A stretch of DNA of 64,000 nt from Microcoleus sp. FACHB-831 (GTDB lineage: Bacteria > Cyanobacteriota > Cyanobacteriia > Cyanobacteriales > FACHB-T130). Under the pieces are notes generated by a model. The model worked only from the letters and a program-made list of their open reading frames with translations. It was not told the origin of the DNA and ran no database searches. The DNA is taken from positions 1-64,000 of the forward strand of contig NZ_JACJON010000075.1 in assembly GCF_014695585.1 (NCBI RefSeq). Reading direction: 5' to 3'. Position 1 is the stretch's first letter. Each line of letters begins with the position of its first letter. Position numbers and translations under genes: made by a program. Shown here one piece after another: positions 28,624 to 37,584 of this stretch.

Positions 28624-28662
28624 TTTTTTGTGGGGCCGGGAGCTTCCCGGTCCCACAAAAAA
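28624..28662. terminator. Bidirectional terminator between cysA and the XRE gene
   Basis: A near-perfect 18-bp stem (TTTTTTGTGGG-G-CCGGGA against TTCCCGG-T-CCCACAAAAAA, one G-U pair, loop GCT). The U tract on one side and A tract on the other make it work on both strands, as expected between convergent genes. Confidence 0.9.
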
Positions 28663-28666
28663 AGTT

Positions 28667-28975
28667 TTAAGCGTCCATCTTTTTTACGGTATAACTTCTT
28701 TGAACAGCAACTTCACCAATTTCATTGCTGTTAACTCGGTTAGATCTTCCTGCTTGACGCTGCTGGTGTTCAAGCATTGATTTATTGCTTGCGTTGGCTA
28801 ATTCTTCGGGCGTGCATTTAAACAAACGAAGGGCTTCTAAGTATTTTTGAACAGTCATCGTTGGTGGAGTACGGCCTGCCTCCCAGTTCCGCACGCTTGT
28901 TTCACTTATTGCAAGCCTGAATGCAACTTCTATACGGCTCAACCCTGCACGCTTTCTCAGGGCTTGCATATCCAT
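28667..28975 (-). CDS. XRE-family helix-turn-helix regulator
   Basis: A 102-residue protein whose first 60 residues form a Cro/C1-type helix-turn-helix: LRKRAGLSRIEVAFRLAISE then TSVRNWEAGRTPPT and a helix ending LFKCTPEEL. The C-terminal 40 residues are basic and unstructured-looking, ending SYTVKKMDA. It is divergent from an unknown 166-residue gene, and the 180-bp shared region contains two dyads that could be operators. No toxin-like partner is obvious. Confidence 0.8.
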   Translation of the reverse strand: MDMQALRKRAGLSRIEVAFRLAISETSVRNWEAGRTPPTMTVQKYLEALRLFKCTPEELANASNKSMLEHQQRQAGRSNRVNSNEIGEVAVQRSYTVKKMDA

Positions 28976-29072
28976 AGTTAAAAAACTCCCTTGCTAAAAC
29001 TTAATAATGAGTTTAGCAAATTTATTGACAGGAAATATCCAAAGGAATAAAATTAAATTAATCAAATGACAA

Positions 29073-29111
29073 AGCGATCGCCTTCGGTCCTGCAAAACTA
29101 AGGCGATCGCT
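29073..29111. repeat. Inverted repeat formed by two HIP1 sites
   Basis: AGCGATCGCCTT (29073-29084) and AAGGCGATCGCT (29100-29111) form a perfect 12-bp inverted repeat with a 15-nt loop in the region between the divergent XRE and unknown genes. Confidence 0.6.
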
Positions 29112-29128
29112 AATAAATAAACTAAAAA

Positions 29129-29145
29129 ATCCCATTAATTGGGAT
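29129..29145. promoter_or_regulatory. Dyad just upstream of the unknown gene
   Basis: ATCCCA-TTAAT-TGGGAT, 6-bp arms, ending 10 bases before the ATG at 29156. It could be an operator for the divergent XRE regulator, or a hairpin covering the start. Confidence 0.4.
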
Positions 29146-29155
29146 AACAACGATC

Positions 29156-29656
29156 ATGTTAACAAAAATAGAATTAATTAAGCAACATCAAAACTGCGAG
29201 TATCAAAGTTGCCCAAGCGCACCGAAAATTGTTATAGAGTCGGAGGTGCTGCCGGATTTAGCCAGGTTTGTGACAGCAGAAGCGATCGCCCTACACCTGG
29301 AACTAGATCTGCAACAAATTAAAGAAATACGTTGCTGGCGTTACGTGATGTTAGTTGTAGCGCAAGGCATCACCACATTTGTCAGTTACGCCGACATTCC
29401 ACCAATTTTGGGAGTAGCAGCACCCACAGGTAAAGATATGCTTGTGTGGCGCAAGCGTTGGAAGCAACACGCGCAAAAAGCGCCGGAATTTTGGGTAAAT
29501 TTTTACGCGGGTAAGTTTAGGCAATCTCGCACCGCAGCAGAAATGTACAGATGGGGACAACTGGTGAAGGCGATAAAATTTGGCTTGACCCAAGCCGCCG
29601 TGCAGTGCCTGAATAGCTTTTATGCGGCAGAGAAATATGCCTTTGGGCATTTTTGA
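29156..29656 (+). CDS. Hypothetical protein (166 aa)
   Basis: An unrecognised soluble protein of 166 residues. Residues 55-95 are mixed beta strands and loop (IRCWRYVMLVVAQGITTFVSYADIP is split here as a hydrophobic core), followed by a basic, Trp/Arg/Lys-rich helical half (MLVWRKRWKQHAQKAPEFWV; YRWGQLVKAIKFGL). The basic character suggests nucleic-acid contact, but this is only a guess. It is divergent from the XRE regulator and its start follows a 17-bp dyad, which suggests control by that regulator. Confidence 0.6.
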   Translation: MLTKIELIKQHQNCEYQSCPSAPKIVIESEVLPDLARFVTAEAIALHLELDLQQIKEIRCWRYVMLVVAQGITTFVSYADIPPILGVAAPTGKDMLVWRKRWKQHAQKAPEFWVNFYAGKFRQSRTAAEMYRWGQLVKAIKFGLTQAAVQCLNSFYAAEKYAFGHF

Positions 29657-29676
29657 GGGCTGGTGACAAATACAAG

Positions 29677-29782
29677 ATATGCCTGATGGATCGGTTCCCT
29701 AGTTGGAAAATTTAATTGCCAGTCAGCCAGTCTCACCAGGAAATGCCGATCCACTATAGTGAGGATGCTTCGTCAGGCATAT
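29677..29782 (+). promoter_or_regulatory. Nested inverted repeats in the leader of the ABC binding-protein gene
   Basis: ATATGCCTGA (29677-29686) pairs with TCAGGCATAT (29773-29782), and GGATCGG (29688-29694) pairs with CCGATCC (29746-29752). Together they close a structured region of about 106 nt ending 40 bases before the start codon. Confidence 0.4.
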
Positions 29783-29821
29783 ATTTGTATAGCTGCACTT
29801 CTTTGGAAACATCTCAACCTT

Positions 29822-31480
29822 ATGAACTGGTTTCGCTTGTCCGTCAGCAAGTGGCGATCGCTTGTAAAATTCATCGGTTTGTTCTGTCTTTGCTTGGTTG
29901 TAGCCATTAGCTGCGGGAGGCGTCCAGATGCTACTACGCCAAGCGGTTCTCCTAGCGCCGCCACAAGCACGGGCGACGGTCGCATTACCATCGGTACGAC
30001 ACTGAAGCCGCGAATACTCGACCCAGCAGAAGCATATGAACTGCGATCGCTAGGGTTCGTGCATAACATGAGCGATCGCCTCTATACCTACGAACCAGGC
30101 AGCACGACACTCAAACCCCAATTAGCTACTGCCTTACCTAAAATTAGCGCCGATGGTTTGACTTACACCATCCCCATACGCCAAGGAGTTATCTTCCACG
30201 ATGGCACGCCCTTCAACGCCGCAGCAATGGCGTTTTCCCTGCAACGCTTTATCGAAAATAAAGGTAAACCATCCTTCTTGCTAGCTGATACGGTTGACTC
30301 CTTAAAAGCAACTGGAGAGTATGAGTTAACCATCAAACTCAAAAAGCCATTTGCTGCCTTTCCGTCCTTGCTGGCATTTAGCGGCACTTGTGCAGTTTCT
30401 CCCAAGGCTTACAAAATTGGGTTAAATAAGTTTGAGCCGAATACATTTGTAGGAACTGGCCCTTACAAATTGGCAAGCTATGGCACTGATTCGCTGCGGT
30501 TTGATTTGTTTGACAAATATTGGGGAGACAAACCAGCAAATCAGGGCGTTAACGTGCAAATATTTGCCAACAATGCTGCAAATTTGTTTAATGCCTTCAA
30601 AACTGGTTCTGTGGATATTGCCTATTTGTCCCTCGATCCAGACCAGATTCGTACCTTAGAACAGGGAGCCACTAGCGGCGGCTATCAATCAATTTCGGCT
30701 CAGGGTAGCGTAGTTAGCTTTTTGGTACTTAATGTCAGACAAAAGCCTTTAGATAACCCAATTGTGAGACAGGCGATCGCGGCAGTTATCAATCGACCGC
30801 TGCTAAAAGATCGGGTTCTCTACGGCCAAGCCGAATCGCTTTACAGCATGATACCCACAACATTTGATGTTTCCACGCCACTGTTTAAAGACAAGTATGG
30901 TGATGGCGACACTGCAAAAGCGAAACAGTTGCTTGAACAAGCTGGGTATTCGGCAACCAATCCCCTGAAGGTGCAAATGTGGTATCCATCGGAATCGCCT
31001 ACTCGCAGGCTAGCTGCAAGCACGCTCCAGGCACTTGCCGAGCAACAGTTGGGTGGAGTGTTGCAATTTGACGTGCAGACTGTGGATGGCGCAACCTTCT
31101 TTAAAGATATTGCCAAGGGTTCCTATCAGACAGCTTTGCTGGACTGGTATCCCGACTTTCTCGATCCAGACAACTACGTGCAGCCGTTTTTGCAGTGTAG
31201 CAAGGGGTCAGCAGCCAAGGGGTGTGATGAAGGGGGAAGCCAGACGCAGGGAGCGTTTTACTATAGCGATCGCATCAACCAGCTAATTGACCAAGAGCGC
31301 AAGGAGCAAAATCCTGAAGCTCGGAGGAAAATTTTTGCAGAAATTCAAGAGATAGTGGCGAAAGATGTACCTTACGTCCCCTTGTGGCAGAGCAAAGACT
31401 ATGTGTTTTCCCAAAAAGGTGTGACGGGAGTGGGTATAGAACCAACCCAAACTCTTCCCTACTCGACAATGAAAAAATAG
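29822..31480 (+). CDS. ABC transporter substrate-binding lipoprotein, peptide/nickel type (SBP_bac_5)
   Basis: About 552 residues from ATG 29822. Signal peptide with lipobox LVVAISC, then the family 5 solute-binding domain: RILDPAEAYELRS, LATALPKISADGLTYTIPIR, GTPFNAAAMAFSLQRF, GTGPYKLASYG, VRQAIAAVINRPLL and LDWYPDFLDPDNY. Such proteins bind oligopeptides, nickel or opines in the periplasm. The last hints (ending LPYSTMKK) are typical of peptide-binding members. The frame upstream to 29759 is hydrophobic but lacks a good start. It is followed 90 bases later by a DppB-type permease; no second permease or ATPase follows. Confidence 0.88.
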   Translation: MNWFRLSVSKWRSLVKFIGLFCLCLVVAISCGRRPDATTPSGSPSAATSTGDGRITIGTTLKPRILDPAEAYELRSLGFVHNMSDRLYTYEPGSTTLKPQLATALPKISADGLTYTIPIRQGVIFHDGTPFNAAAMAFSLQRFIENKGKPSFLLADTVDSLKATGEYELTIKLKKPFAAFPSLLAFSGTCAVSPKAYKIGLNKFEPNTFVGTGPYKLASYGTDSLRFDLFDKYWGDKPANQGVNVQIFANNAANLFNAFKTGSVDIAYLSLDPDQIRTLEQGATSGGYQSISAQGSVVSFLVLNVRQKPLDNPIVRQAIAAVINRPLLKDRVLYGQAESLYSMIPTTFDVSTPLFKDKYGDGDTAKAKQLLEQAGYSATNPLKVQMWYPSESPTRRLAASTLQALAEQQLGGVLQFDVQTVDGATFFKDIAKGSYQTALLDWYPDFLDPDNYVQPFLQCSKGSAAKGCDEGGSQTQGAFYYSDRINQLIDQERKEQNPEARRKIFAEIQEIVAKDVPYVPLWQSKDYVFSQKGVTGVGIEPTQTLPYSTMKK

Positions 31481-31492
31481 TTCATGGTTCAT

Positions 31493-31531
31493 AGTTCATA
31501 GTTGATTGTTCATCGCCATCAACTATGAACT
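31493..31531. terminator. 14-bp inverted repeat between binding protein and permease
   Basis: AGTTCATAGTTGAT / ATCAACTATGAACT with an 11-nt loop, 13 bases past the binding-protein stop. It could lower expression of the permease relative to the abundant binding protein. Confidence 0.5.
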
Positions 31532-31569
31532 CTTACGTCTTTAATCCAAAATCCAAAATCCAAAATCGG

Positions 31570-32595
31570 ATGTCTCGTTCCAAAGCTCTGCAATATTACA
31601 TTACTGCTCGTCTGCTGCTAGCTCCCCTGATGCTGTGGACAATTGTCACCCTTGTGTTCTTGCTACTACGAGCGACCCCAGGCGACCCAGTTGACGCCAT
31701 TTCCAGCGGTCGCCTGTCGGAAAGCGCCAAAGAAACATTGCGACAACAGCTAGGTTTGACAGATCCCCTGTGGGTGCAGTATTTCCGGTATCTGGGAGAT
31801 TTGCTGCGTCTGGATTTGGGCACTTCCTTAAGCAGTGGCGCACAGTCGATTTGGGGGGAGATTTGGAAATACTTCCCAGCGACAGTAGAATTGGCATTTT
31901 TTAGTATGGCGATCGCCTTCATTGTAGGTGTCGGCGTCGGCACAATTTCTGCTTCCCGTCCCGGCACAGTTCTAGACGCTGGAGGACGACTTTTTGGCAT
32001 CATCACCTACTCGCTTCCCATTTTTTGGGTAGGGATGATTCTGCAATTGATTTTCTCCGTCGGGCTGGGGTGGTTTCCCCTCGGAAACCGCTTCCCACCA
32101 AACTTACCAGCGCCGCAGGGTTTTACTGGTCTTTACATTATTGATAGTCTACTAAGCTTTAACTTCAGTCAGGTTTTCACCTCGCTGTACCATCTTGCCC
32201 TTCCCAGTTTGACTCTGGGAATTCTTCTAAGCGGCATTTTCGAGCGAATTGTGCGAGTAAACCTCAAGCAAACGCTAAAAGCTGATTATGTAGAAGCAGC
32301 TAGAGCCAGAGGAGTTCAAGAATCGCGTATTTTAATGGCTCATGCCCTGAAAAATGCCATGATTCCAGTTATTACTGTCTTGGGGCTAACGCTAGCATCT
32401 TTGCTGGGGGGCGCAGTTTTAACCGAAGTAACATTTTCTTGGCCTGGTTTAGGAAGTCGGCTGTATCAAGCCATCGGTGAGCGAGATTATCCAGCAGTGC
32501 AAGGAATAATGGTATTTTTTGCCGCAATTGTCACCTTCGCTAGTATTGCCATAGATGTTTTAAACGCTTATATAGACCCTCGAATTAGGTACTAA
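31570..32595 (+). CDS. ABC transporter permease, DppB/OppB type
   Basis: A 341-residue inner-membrane permease (from ATG 31570; the upstream frame to 31525 is translated repeat sequence). About six hydrophobic segments, N-terminal FLLLRATPGDPVDAI typical of DppB/GsiC, and the cytoplasmic EAA loop EAARARGVQESRILMAHALKN that contacts the ATPase. It lies 90 bases after the family 5 binding protein, with which it should work. The usual second permease (DppC) and the ATPases are missing here, so they must be encoded elsewhere. Confidence 0.9.
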   Translation: MSRSKALQYYITARLLLAPLMLWTIVTLVFLLLRATPGDPVDAISSGRLSESAKETLRQQLGLTDPLWVQYFRYLGDLLRLDLGTSLSSGAQSIWGEIWKYFPATVELAFFSMAIAFIVGVGVGTISASRPGTVLDAGGRLFGIITYSLPIFWVGMILQLIFSVGLGWFPLGNRFPPNLPAPQGFTGLYIIDSLLSFNFSQVFTSLYHLALPSLTLGILLSGIFERIVRVNLKQTLKADYVEAARARGVQESRILMAHALKNAMIPVITVLGLTLASLLGGAVLTEVTFSWPGLGSRLYQAIGERDYPAVQGIMVFFAAIVTFASIAIDVLNAYIDPRIRY

Positions 32596-32642
32596 AACAA
32601 TGCAGACAGCAGAAATACTTTTAACACTTCTGCTGTTCGCAG

Positions 32643-32879
32643 TTGTCAATTATTACCCCCATCACAGAAGTTAGAATTCTGCACCCAGATAAGCAAGGGA
32701 AATTACTCGAAGGCAAAATTTACAAAAAGTATAATGCTGGAGAACTTAGTCTTTTTTCAGTTGCAGACTATTACAAAAGGGTAGAAGTTGGGATTTAGCG
32801 CCCAGACGATCGAGTAGAATTAATAGCAGGGCAAATTATTAAGATGGCTCTAAAAAAACAGCGCCTTCTGCGCCAGTAG
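32643..32879 (+). pseudogene. Decayed Uma2-family (DUF820) gene fragment
   Basis: A continuous frame with one internal TAG (32796-32798) reads SVADYYKRVEVGI, stop, RPDDRVELIAGQIIKM. This is the N-terminal signature of Uma2-family putative endonucleases (VEDYHRLIEAGI..DRVELINGEIVEM), many copies of which exist in cyanobacterial genomes. Upstream the frame continues EVRILHPDKQGKLLEGKIYK, perhaps from another copy's C-terminal region. The rest of the nuclease domain is absent. It lies in a 460-bp gap after the permease gene. Confidence 0.65.
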
Positions 32880-33059
32880 TCGGAGGTCAGGGTGTTGCTG
32901 AGATGCTACGCCCATTAGTTCAATAGTCGAAGTGAGTATTTAAGCTATTAACTGTAAGTTTAGATAAGATAGCTTATATCTCATCTCTATAGAAGCAAGT
33001 TATGTTCTAATTAAGGTGTTAGAGAGGTGTTACCTAAGCTGGGGGTGTAATATTATCTC

Positions 33060-33596
33060 ATGTTAAGATTTTCATCTTTGATGGCTGCGATCGCGATCGC
33101 CTTTTTGGGACTGCTAGGTGGATGTTCCTCCGAGGAATCTGAACCAGCGCCTACCCCGTCCGCAGTAACTACTAAGCCTAAAAGGTCTAAGACTGCAACA
33201 CAATCACTATCAGCATCACCATCTCCCCAGAAAGATACCTTTGACGATGCAAGCGACGCCGCCGCCAGTGCCGCAACAATTACTCAATCGGCGAAATCTA
33301 AGTACGATTGGGATTTGGTGGCTAGTAAGTGGGAAGAGGCAATTGTTTTGATGAAAGCAGTGCCGTCTTCTAGCAAAAATTACGCTTTAGCTCAGAGAAA
33401 GGCCGCAGAGTATCAGAAAAGTTTAGTATTTGCCGCAAAAAAAGCAGGTCGCGCACCCAACGTTTCTTCACCAAAACCATCTGCAACAGCCGGAACTCAA
33501 CCGAACACCACGCCATCTCCGACAGCCGTAAATAAACCCAAAACCACGCCCCAAGCCTCACCCAAGGCAACTCCACAACCAACCAAGTCTCCTTAG
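33060..33596 (+). CDS. Small lipoprotein, hypothetical
   Basis: A 178-residue lipoprotein: signal peptide MLRFSSLMAAIAIAFLGLLGGCSS with a clear lipobox ending at Cys22, a Ser/Thr/Pro linker, a central helical region of about 80 residues (ASDAAASAATITQSAKSKYD; WEEAIVLMKAVP; YALAQRKAAEYQKSL) resembling a single TPR-like helix pair, and a Pro/Thr/Lys-rich tail. It is probably anchored in a membrane facing the periplasm. Function unknown. The next gene downstream is another small exported protein on the same strand. Confidence 0.7.
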   Translation: MLRFSSLMAAIAIAFLGLLGGCSSEESEPAPTPSAVTTKPKRSKTATQSLSASPSPQKDTFDDASDAAASAATITQSAKSKYDWDLVASKWEEAIVLMKAVPSSSKNYALAQRKAAEYQKSLVFAAKKAGRAPNVSSPKPSATAGTQPNTTPSPTAVNKPKTTPQASPKATPQPTKSP

Positions 33597-33726
33597 CCAA
33601 GGGCGATCGCATCTTCATTGCGCTTATTAATTCTTTACTTTATAAAACTTGGCAAATTTTCTGTTACGCGCAGTCGTCACAAGGGAACTCTAAAGATAAG
33701 GTAGTTCACTAGGGGAAGCGGGAATT

Positions 33727-34128
33727 ATGAAATTACGGATTTTTACAAGCATTGTCTTAGCGTTAGCGATCGCCTCTTCAGCTCGCCCAAGTTTATCACA
33801 ACAGTGGACAAAACCAGCAGTTAAACCACAGGCCAAACTAGCAGTCCAACCCAATCTCAATGCTCAACTCAAGAAAGCTTTATGCCTGCAAGACTGGGGG
33901 CGTTCTATCCAAATTCTAGATCGCATGAAGGTTTCTGCGCCTGAGTCCGCTGCTGAAATTTCAACTTATCGACAGCAAATAGAAGGTCTTCAGAGAAGCG
34001 GCGCTAAAATACCTAACTGGCCGAGCAATTGTACTGCTACTAATACAGAAAGCACAACTCCGGGTAGCTCTAATGCTGAAGCTAATAAAGCACCAGCAGG
34101 TATAGCCCAACCTAACGAAAATCAGTAA
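33727..34128 (+). CDS. Small secreted protein, hypothetical
   Basis: A 133-residue protein with a signal peptide (MKLRIFTSIVLALAIASSA), a helical middle with one cysteine (LKKALCLQDWGRSIQILDRM; a short TPR-like helix pair) and a low-complexity Ser/Thr/Asn tail. The middle resembles that of the preceding lipoprotein (LKKAL..W..AI..LD), so the pair may be distant paralogues. GGGGAAGCGGGA near 33711 precedes the start. Function unknown. Confidence 0.65.
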   Translation: MKLRIFTSIVLALAIASSARPSLSQQWTKPAVKPQAKLAVQPNLNAQLKKALCLQDWGRSIQILDRMKVSAPESAAEISTYRQQIEGLQRSGAKIPNWPSNCTATNTESTTPGSSNAEANKAPAGIAQPNENQ

Positions 34129-34404
34129 CAAAAATATATACAAATTAATTAGTATTTTCTAGGAGGGAAAAGGGGTCAAAATAGCAGTTTACTGCTGTGG
34201 ATGAATGAATATTAGACCATTGACAGACAGCAACCCATTCAACTTCTAACTATAGTCAGTCGCCAAACAAGATTCCTCCTCGAAGCCTTAAAGAATCTCA
34301 TCCCTTTGGTTAGTCCGGTGGTAGGAGGCTAGCAGCCCTTCAATCCAACTACTCTAGTTTTAGAGGCTAATAGCTAGCTTCTGCCCACCTTGGAGGAAAG
34401 CAAT
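34129..34404. other. Leader region of the pentapeptide-repeat gene
   Basis: No gene seen. CCTCCT near 34275 is complementary to AGGAGG near 34324 and to the GGAGG ribosome binding site at 34392, so alternative pairings could occur in a leader RNA. This is suggestive only. Confidence 0.35.
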
Positions 34405-34791
34405 ATGAAACTAGAAATTCTAGCTACCGCAGCACTATTAAGCACAATATGTTTAGCACCTCCGGCTAAAGCTGAAAAGGTCTCAGATGTCAGTAGGTTA
34501 ATCGAAACTAGAGAATGTGCAGGGTGTAACCTAGAAGGAGCAGATCTAAGAGATGCTCACTTAATAGGTGCCGATTTAAGAAATGCTAATTTGAAGGGAG
34601 CCAATCTAAAAGGTGCAAATTTAGAGGGTGCAGATTTAACGGGTGCTAACCTTGAAGGTGCAAATTTGAGGAAAGTTTTTGCGAGCGATGCTAGCTTGAA
34701 TGATGCTAATTTGACGGGTGTTAATCTCACCGAAGCGAAGCTTTATAATGCTGAGCTAGATGGTGCTAAATTGGCTGGAGCCGAGTTTTAA
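34405..34791 (+). CDS. Secreted pentapeptide-repeat protein
   Basis: A 128-residue exported protein: signal peptide [23 protein letters not shown], a CAGC motif ([12 protein letters not shown]), then about fourteen A(D/N)Lxx pentapeptides ([20 protein letters not shown] and so on) that fold as a square beta-helix. Such short periplasmic or thylakoid-lumen pentapeptide proteins are common in cyanobacteria; their role is not known. ATG 34405 is preceded by a GGAGG site; the frame upstream to 34390 is just that site. The CxxC may form a disulfide or bind metal. Confidence 0.85.
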   Translation: MKLEILATAALLSTICLAPPAKAEKVSDVSRLIETRECAGCNLEGADLRDAHLIGADLRNANLKGANLKGANLEGADLTGANLEGANLRKVFASDASLNDANLTGVNLTEAKLYNAELDGAKLAGAEF

Positions 34792-34955
34792 ACTATACAC
34801 CTTTGGGTTGCGATCGCAAGTCTACTTACAACACCGCCGCCAGAAGGAACTTTTCTCTTCATAAATAAATAGTGAGAAGAAGAGTGTTGAATTGAATTAT
34901 TTAACTCAAAACTCCAACCTGAAAACTCAGAAGTATTGCCATTCTCTGGTTAACT

Positions 34956-36245
34956 TTACTGCGAACTTTGCTGAGTTACGCGGTCAATCTGAGTTGTGAA
35001 ATAGGTTTCTTGATACTTCAAAGATTTGGCTAATTCCAACCCCTTTTGAAAAAATGTGAGTGCGTCAGAATACTTTTTCTGCTGCACATAAATTTGACCC
35101 ATTTGGTCATAAGTATTCATCAAACCATAGTAATTGTAAGACTGTTGATCTACCTGTACTCGGATTTGATAAACCTGCAAAGCATAATCCAAATCGTCAT
35201 AAGACTTGTGGAGCGCGGCTAGTTTTTGCAAAGCATCGCTAGCATAAGCAAACTGCTGTATCGACAACGCTAGAGAATAGGCTTCTTGATAGTTTTGACT
35301 GGCTTCATCGGGTTTACCCATCGCTTCATAGTCAGAAGCGATCGCTATCTTCAGCGGCGTTAACTGAGCGATGTCTTTTTTGTTAAGATAGCTCTCCGCC
35401 AGTTGTTGCTTCATCTTCAAAGCATTTTCTGGTTTTTTCGCCTTATCGTAAATGTAAGCAAGCTGTTGTATATAAACAACTTGGTTAAAAGAATCACCCT
35501 GAGCTAGAGCCAAATTCAGCAACTCTTCATAAGTCGCAGCCGATGCGGGATAGTCGAACCAGCTCATTTGCAGTTCCCCCATCGTCTTCAGGGTTGCCAC
35601 TTGAGCCGTTGTATCTTGCCGCGCTTTGGTATCAGCAAGAATCTGTTGATATATTGGCAGCGCCAGTCCAGGCGATCGCATTTGCTGATAAGCTGTTGCC
35701 AACGCTTGTAGGAGTGCTGGAATATCGGCATCCTCTATTTTTAAGGCAGACGTGCTAGCGCTTGTTTTTGCAGGCTTCTTATTTTTTGCCTCAAGCTGTT
35801 GCTGAATCGCTTGTAGGCGTTGGGTAATTACTTGCACCTCGGTTGATTTATTGTTGTTCCAGGCAATCTCCCCAACTCGTCCTAGCGATCGCACTTCTTC
35901 TAAAGTACCTAGCGATCGCCGCAATCGCAGTTCGCGATACCAAATTTCAAAAGCTGCTGGTGAATTTCCCGCATTCAGTTGAGCAGTTGCTTGTGCGTTT
36001 AATTCATCTAGTGCGGTCCTCAACTGCTGCGTTTCTAGCTCGTTTAAAGGTCGTTCTAGGGTTGATTGAGGCAAAAGCGGATCGGGGGTTTTGGTTTTTA
36101 TCTCCAATGGGTTCAGCTTAGACTTATTATCATCTGCCAATGCAACCGACCCAAAACCTAGCAGGAATGTCACGACAACAATTCCTACTCCCAGCTTTTT
36201 AAAACCCCATTTTCTCAAACCCATTTTCTTTAGTAAATCCTGCAT
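34956..36245 (-). CDS. Periplasmic/membrane-anchored TPR protein
   Basis: A 429-residue protein with a basic N-terminus and one hydrophobic segment (LGVGIVVVTFLLGFGSVALA, about 18-37) acting as signal or anchor. After a Pro-rich spacer, residues 60-425 are helical repeats including several clear TPRs (AFEIWYRELRLRRSLG; ALPIYQQILADT; DALTFFQKGLELAKSL). TPR scaffolds bind partner proteins; here the location would be periplasm or lumen. It is convergent with the pentapeptide gene and divergent from the esterase-like gene. No specific partner can be named. Confidence 0.8.
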   Translation of the reverse strand: MQDLLKKMGLRKWGFKKLGVGIVVVTFLLGFGSVALADDNKSKLNPLEIKTKTPDPLLPQSTLERPLNELETQQLRTALDELNAQATAQLNAGNSPAAFEIWYRELRLRRSLGTLEEVRSLGRVGEIAWNNNKSTEVQVITQRLQAIQQQLEAKNKKPAKTSASTSALKIEDADIPALLQALATAYQQMRSPGLALPIYQQILADTKARQDTTAQVATLKTMGELQMSWFDYPASAATYEELLNLALAQGDSFNQVVYIQQLAYIYDKAKKPENALKMKQQLAESYLNKKDIAQLTPLKIAIASDYEAMGKPDEASQNYQEAYSLALSIQQFAYASDALQKLAALHKSYDDLDYALQVYQIRVQVDQQSYNYYGLMNTYDQMGQIYVQQKKYSDALTFFQKGLELAKSLKYQETYFTTQIDRVTQQSSQ

Positions 36246-36387
36246 CTTCTACTTGGCGCTCCCAGCGTTTTTGCGGTTCAAATTATTAATAAATCGAGTA
36301 TTACAAGTATTTGTAGCTTTATTAGCTCAACTGACTGCTAAATTGAAGCCAGAGTTTCCGCTGTTTAGTTAAGCTTAGGAGAAAGAG

Positions 36388-37584
36388 GTGAACCGGATAA
36401 AATTCAGGATTTCGTCTTGGCTGATAGCAAGCGCGATCGCTGCTTTAACGTTTTTAACATCCTGTGCGTTACCTCGGGTCGATGCCGCGCAAAGAACTTT
36501 TCTGGACATATCCTTAGAATTTTTGGGCGAGTACCAGATGCCCAAGGCGGAGTATAAAGATACACCCGTCGGAGGATTATCAGGGCTTACCTACGACCGA
36601 CAGCGCAACCTGTTTTATGCTGTTTCGGATGACCATAGCGAGCTGGCTCCAGCGCGATTTTACACCCTGAAGCTGATTTTAAATACCCCTGTCGAAGAAA
36701 AACCCAGCATTCAGAAAGTAGAAGTACAAGATGTCACCTATTTGGGAGACGAAAATGGCAACACAATACCCGAGGGAACAGTAGATACAGAAGCGATCGC
36801 CCTCTCTCCCCAGCAATCAGTATTTATCTCCAGCGAAGGCATTGCCAGCAAAAGCATCCCCCCCTTCGTCAACGAGTTTGATTTAAAAACTGGTAAATTG
36901 CGACAAAGTTTGCCCATTCCAAAACGCTATATTCCCGATGCGCCTGGAGAAAACCAGCGTCTGGGCATTCAGAATAACTTTGCCTTTGAATCGCTCACCC
37001 TCAATCCTACAGGAACCATCCCAGCTAAAGGAGAACCCTTCCGCCTATTTGCCGCTACCGAGTCAGCCTTAGTACAAGACAAAGATCCAGTTACAACACC
37101 TACCAAAGACAGCCCTAAACAGCAAGGAGCAAAATGCCGCCTGCTGCACTATTTACTCAGCGATGGGCCACCCGTGCTGATTTCTGAGCATGTCTACCAA
37201 CTCGAACCACGACCCTCTGGCTCGGTATATCATGGCTTGACAGAATTATTAGCTTTGGATCAAGGCGGCCACTTCCTCAGTTTAGAGCGCTCTTTTGGTC
37301 TCTTGGGTTTCAACGCGCGGATTTTCCAGGCTGCAACTGGTGGAGCAACCGACACCTCCAGCATTGCCAGCCTCAAAGGGAATATCAGCAGCATTCAGCC
37401 AGTTAAGAAAAAGTTGTTGTTGGACTTAAACCAATTAGGGATCGCCTTAGACAATCTAGAGGGAATGACACTTGGCCCTCGCTTGCCAGATGGTAGCCAG
37501 AGTTTGTTGGTCGTTAGCGATAATAATTTCGACGAAAATCAAGTGACTCAGTTTTTATTATTTCGCCTCAACAGCAACCGTTAA
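36388..37584 (+). CDS. Esterase-like activity of phytase family protein
   Basis: A 398-residue exported protein starting at GTG 36388 with AGGAGA nearby. The signal peptide ends near a lipobox-like LTFLTSC (Cys26), so it may be a lipoprotein. The rest matches the family of phytase-like esterases: GGLSGLTYDRQRNLFYAVSDD near the N-terminus, TVDTEAIALS, FAFESLTLNP, and LDNLEGMTLGPRLPDGSQSLLVVSDNNF at the end. These are beta-propeller proteins thought to hydrolyse phosphoesters, though activity is rarely proven. It could release phosphate from organic sources in the periplasm. Confidence 0.82.
   Translation: MNRIKFRISSWLIASAIAALTFLTSCALPRVDAAQRTFLDISLEFLGEYQMPKAEYKDTPVGGLSGLTYDRQRNLFYAVSDDHSELAPARFYTLKLILNTPVEEKPSIQKVEVQDVTYLGDENGNTIPEGTVDTEAIALSPQQSVFISSEGIASKSIPPFVNEFDLKTGKLRQSLPIPKRYIPDAPGENQRLGIQNNFAFESLTLNPTGTIPAKGEPFRLFAATESALVQDKDPVTTPTKDSPKQQGAKCRLLHYLLSDGPPVLISEHVYQLEPRPSGSVYHGLTELLALDQGGHFLSLERSFGLLGFNARIFQAATGGATDTSSIASLKGNISSIQPVKKKLLLDLNQLGIALDNLEGMTLGPRLPDGSQSLLVVSDNNFDENQVTQFLLFRLNSNR

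Noticed and set aside
34129-34404. Riboswitch upstream of the pentapeptide gene
   Set aside because: Complementary short blocks exist, but I recognise no known riboswitch core motif.
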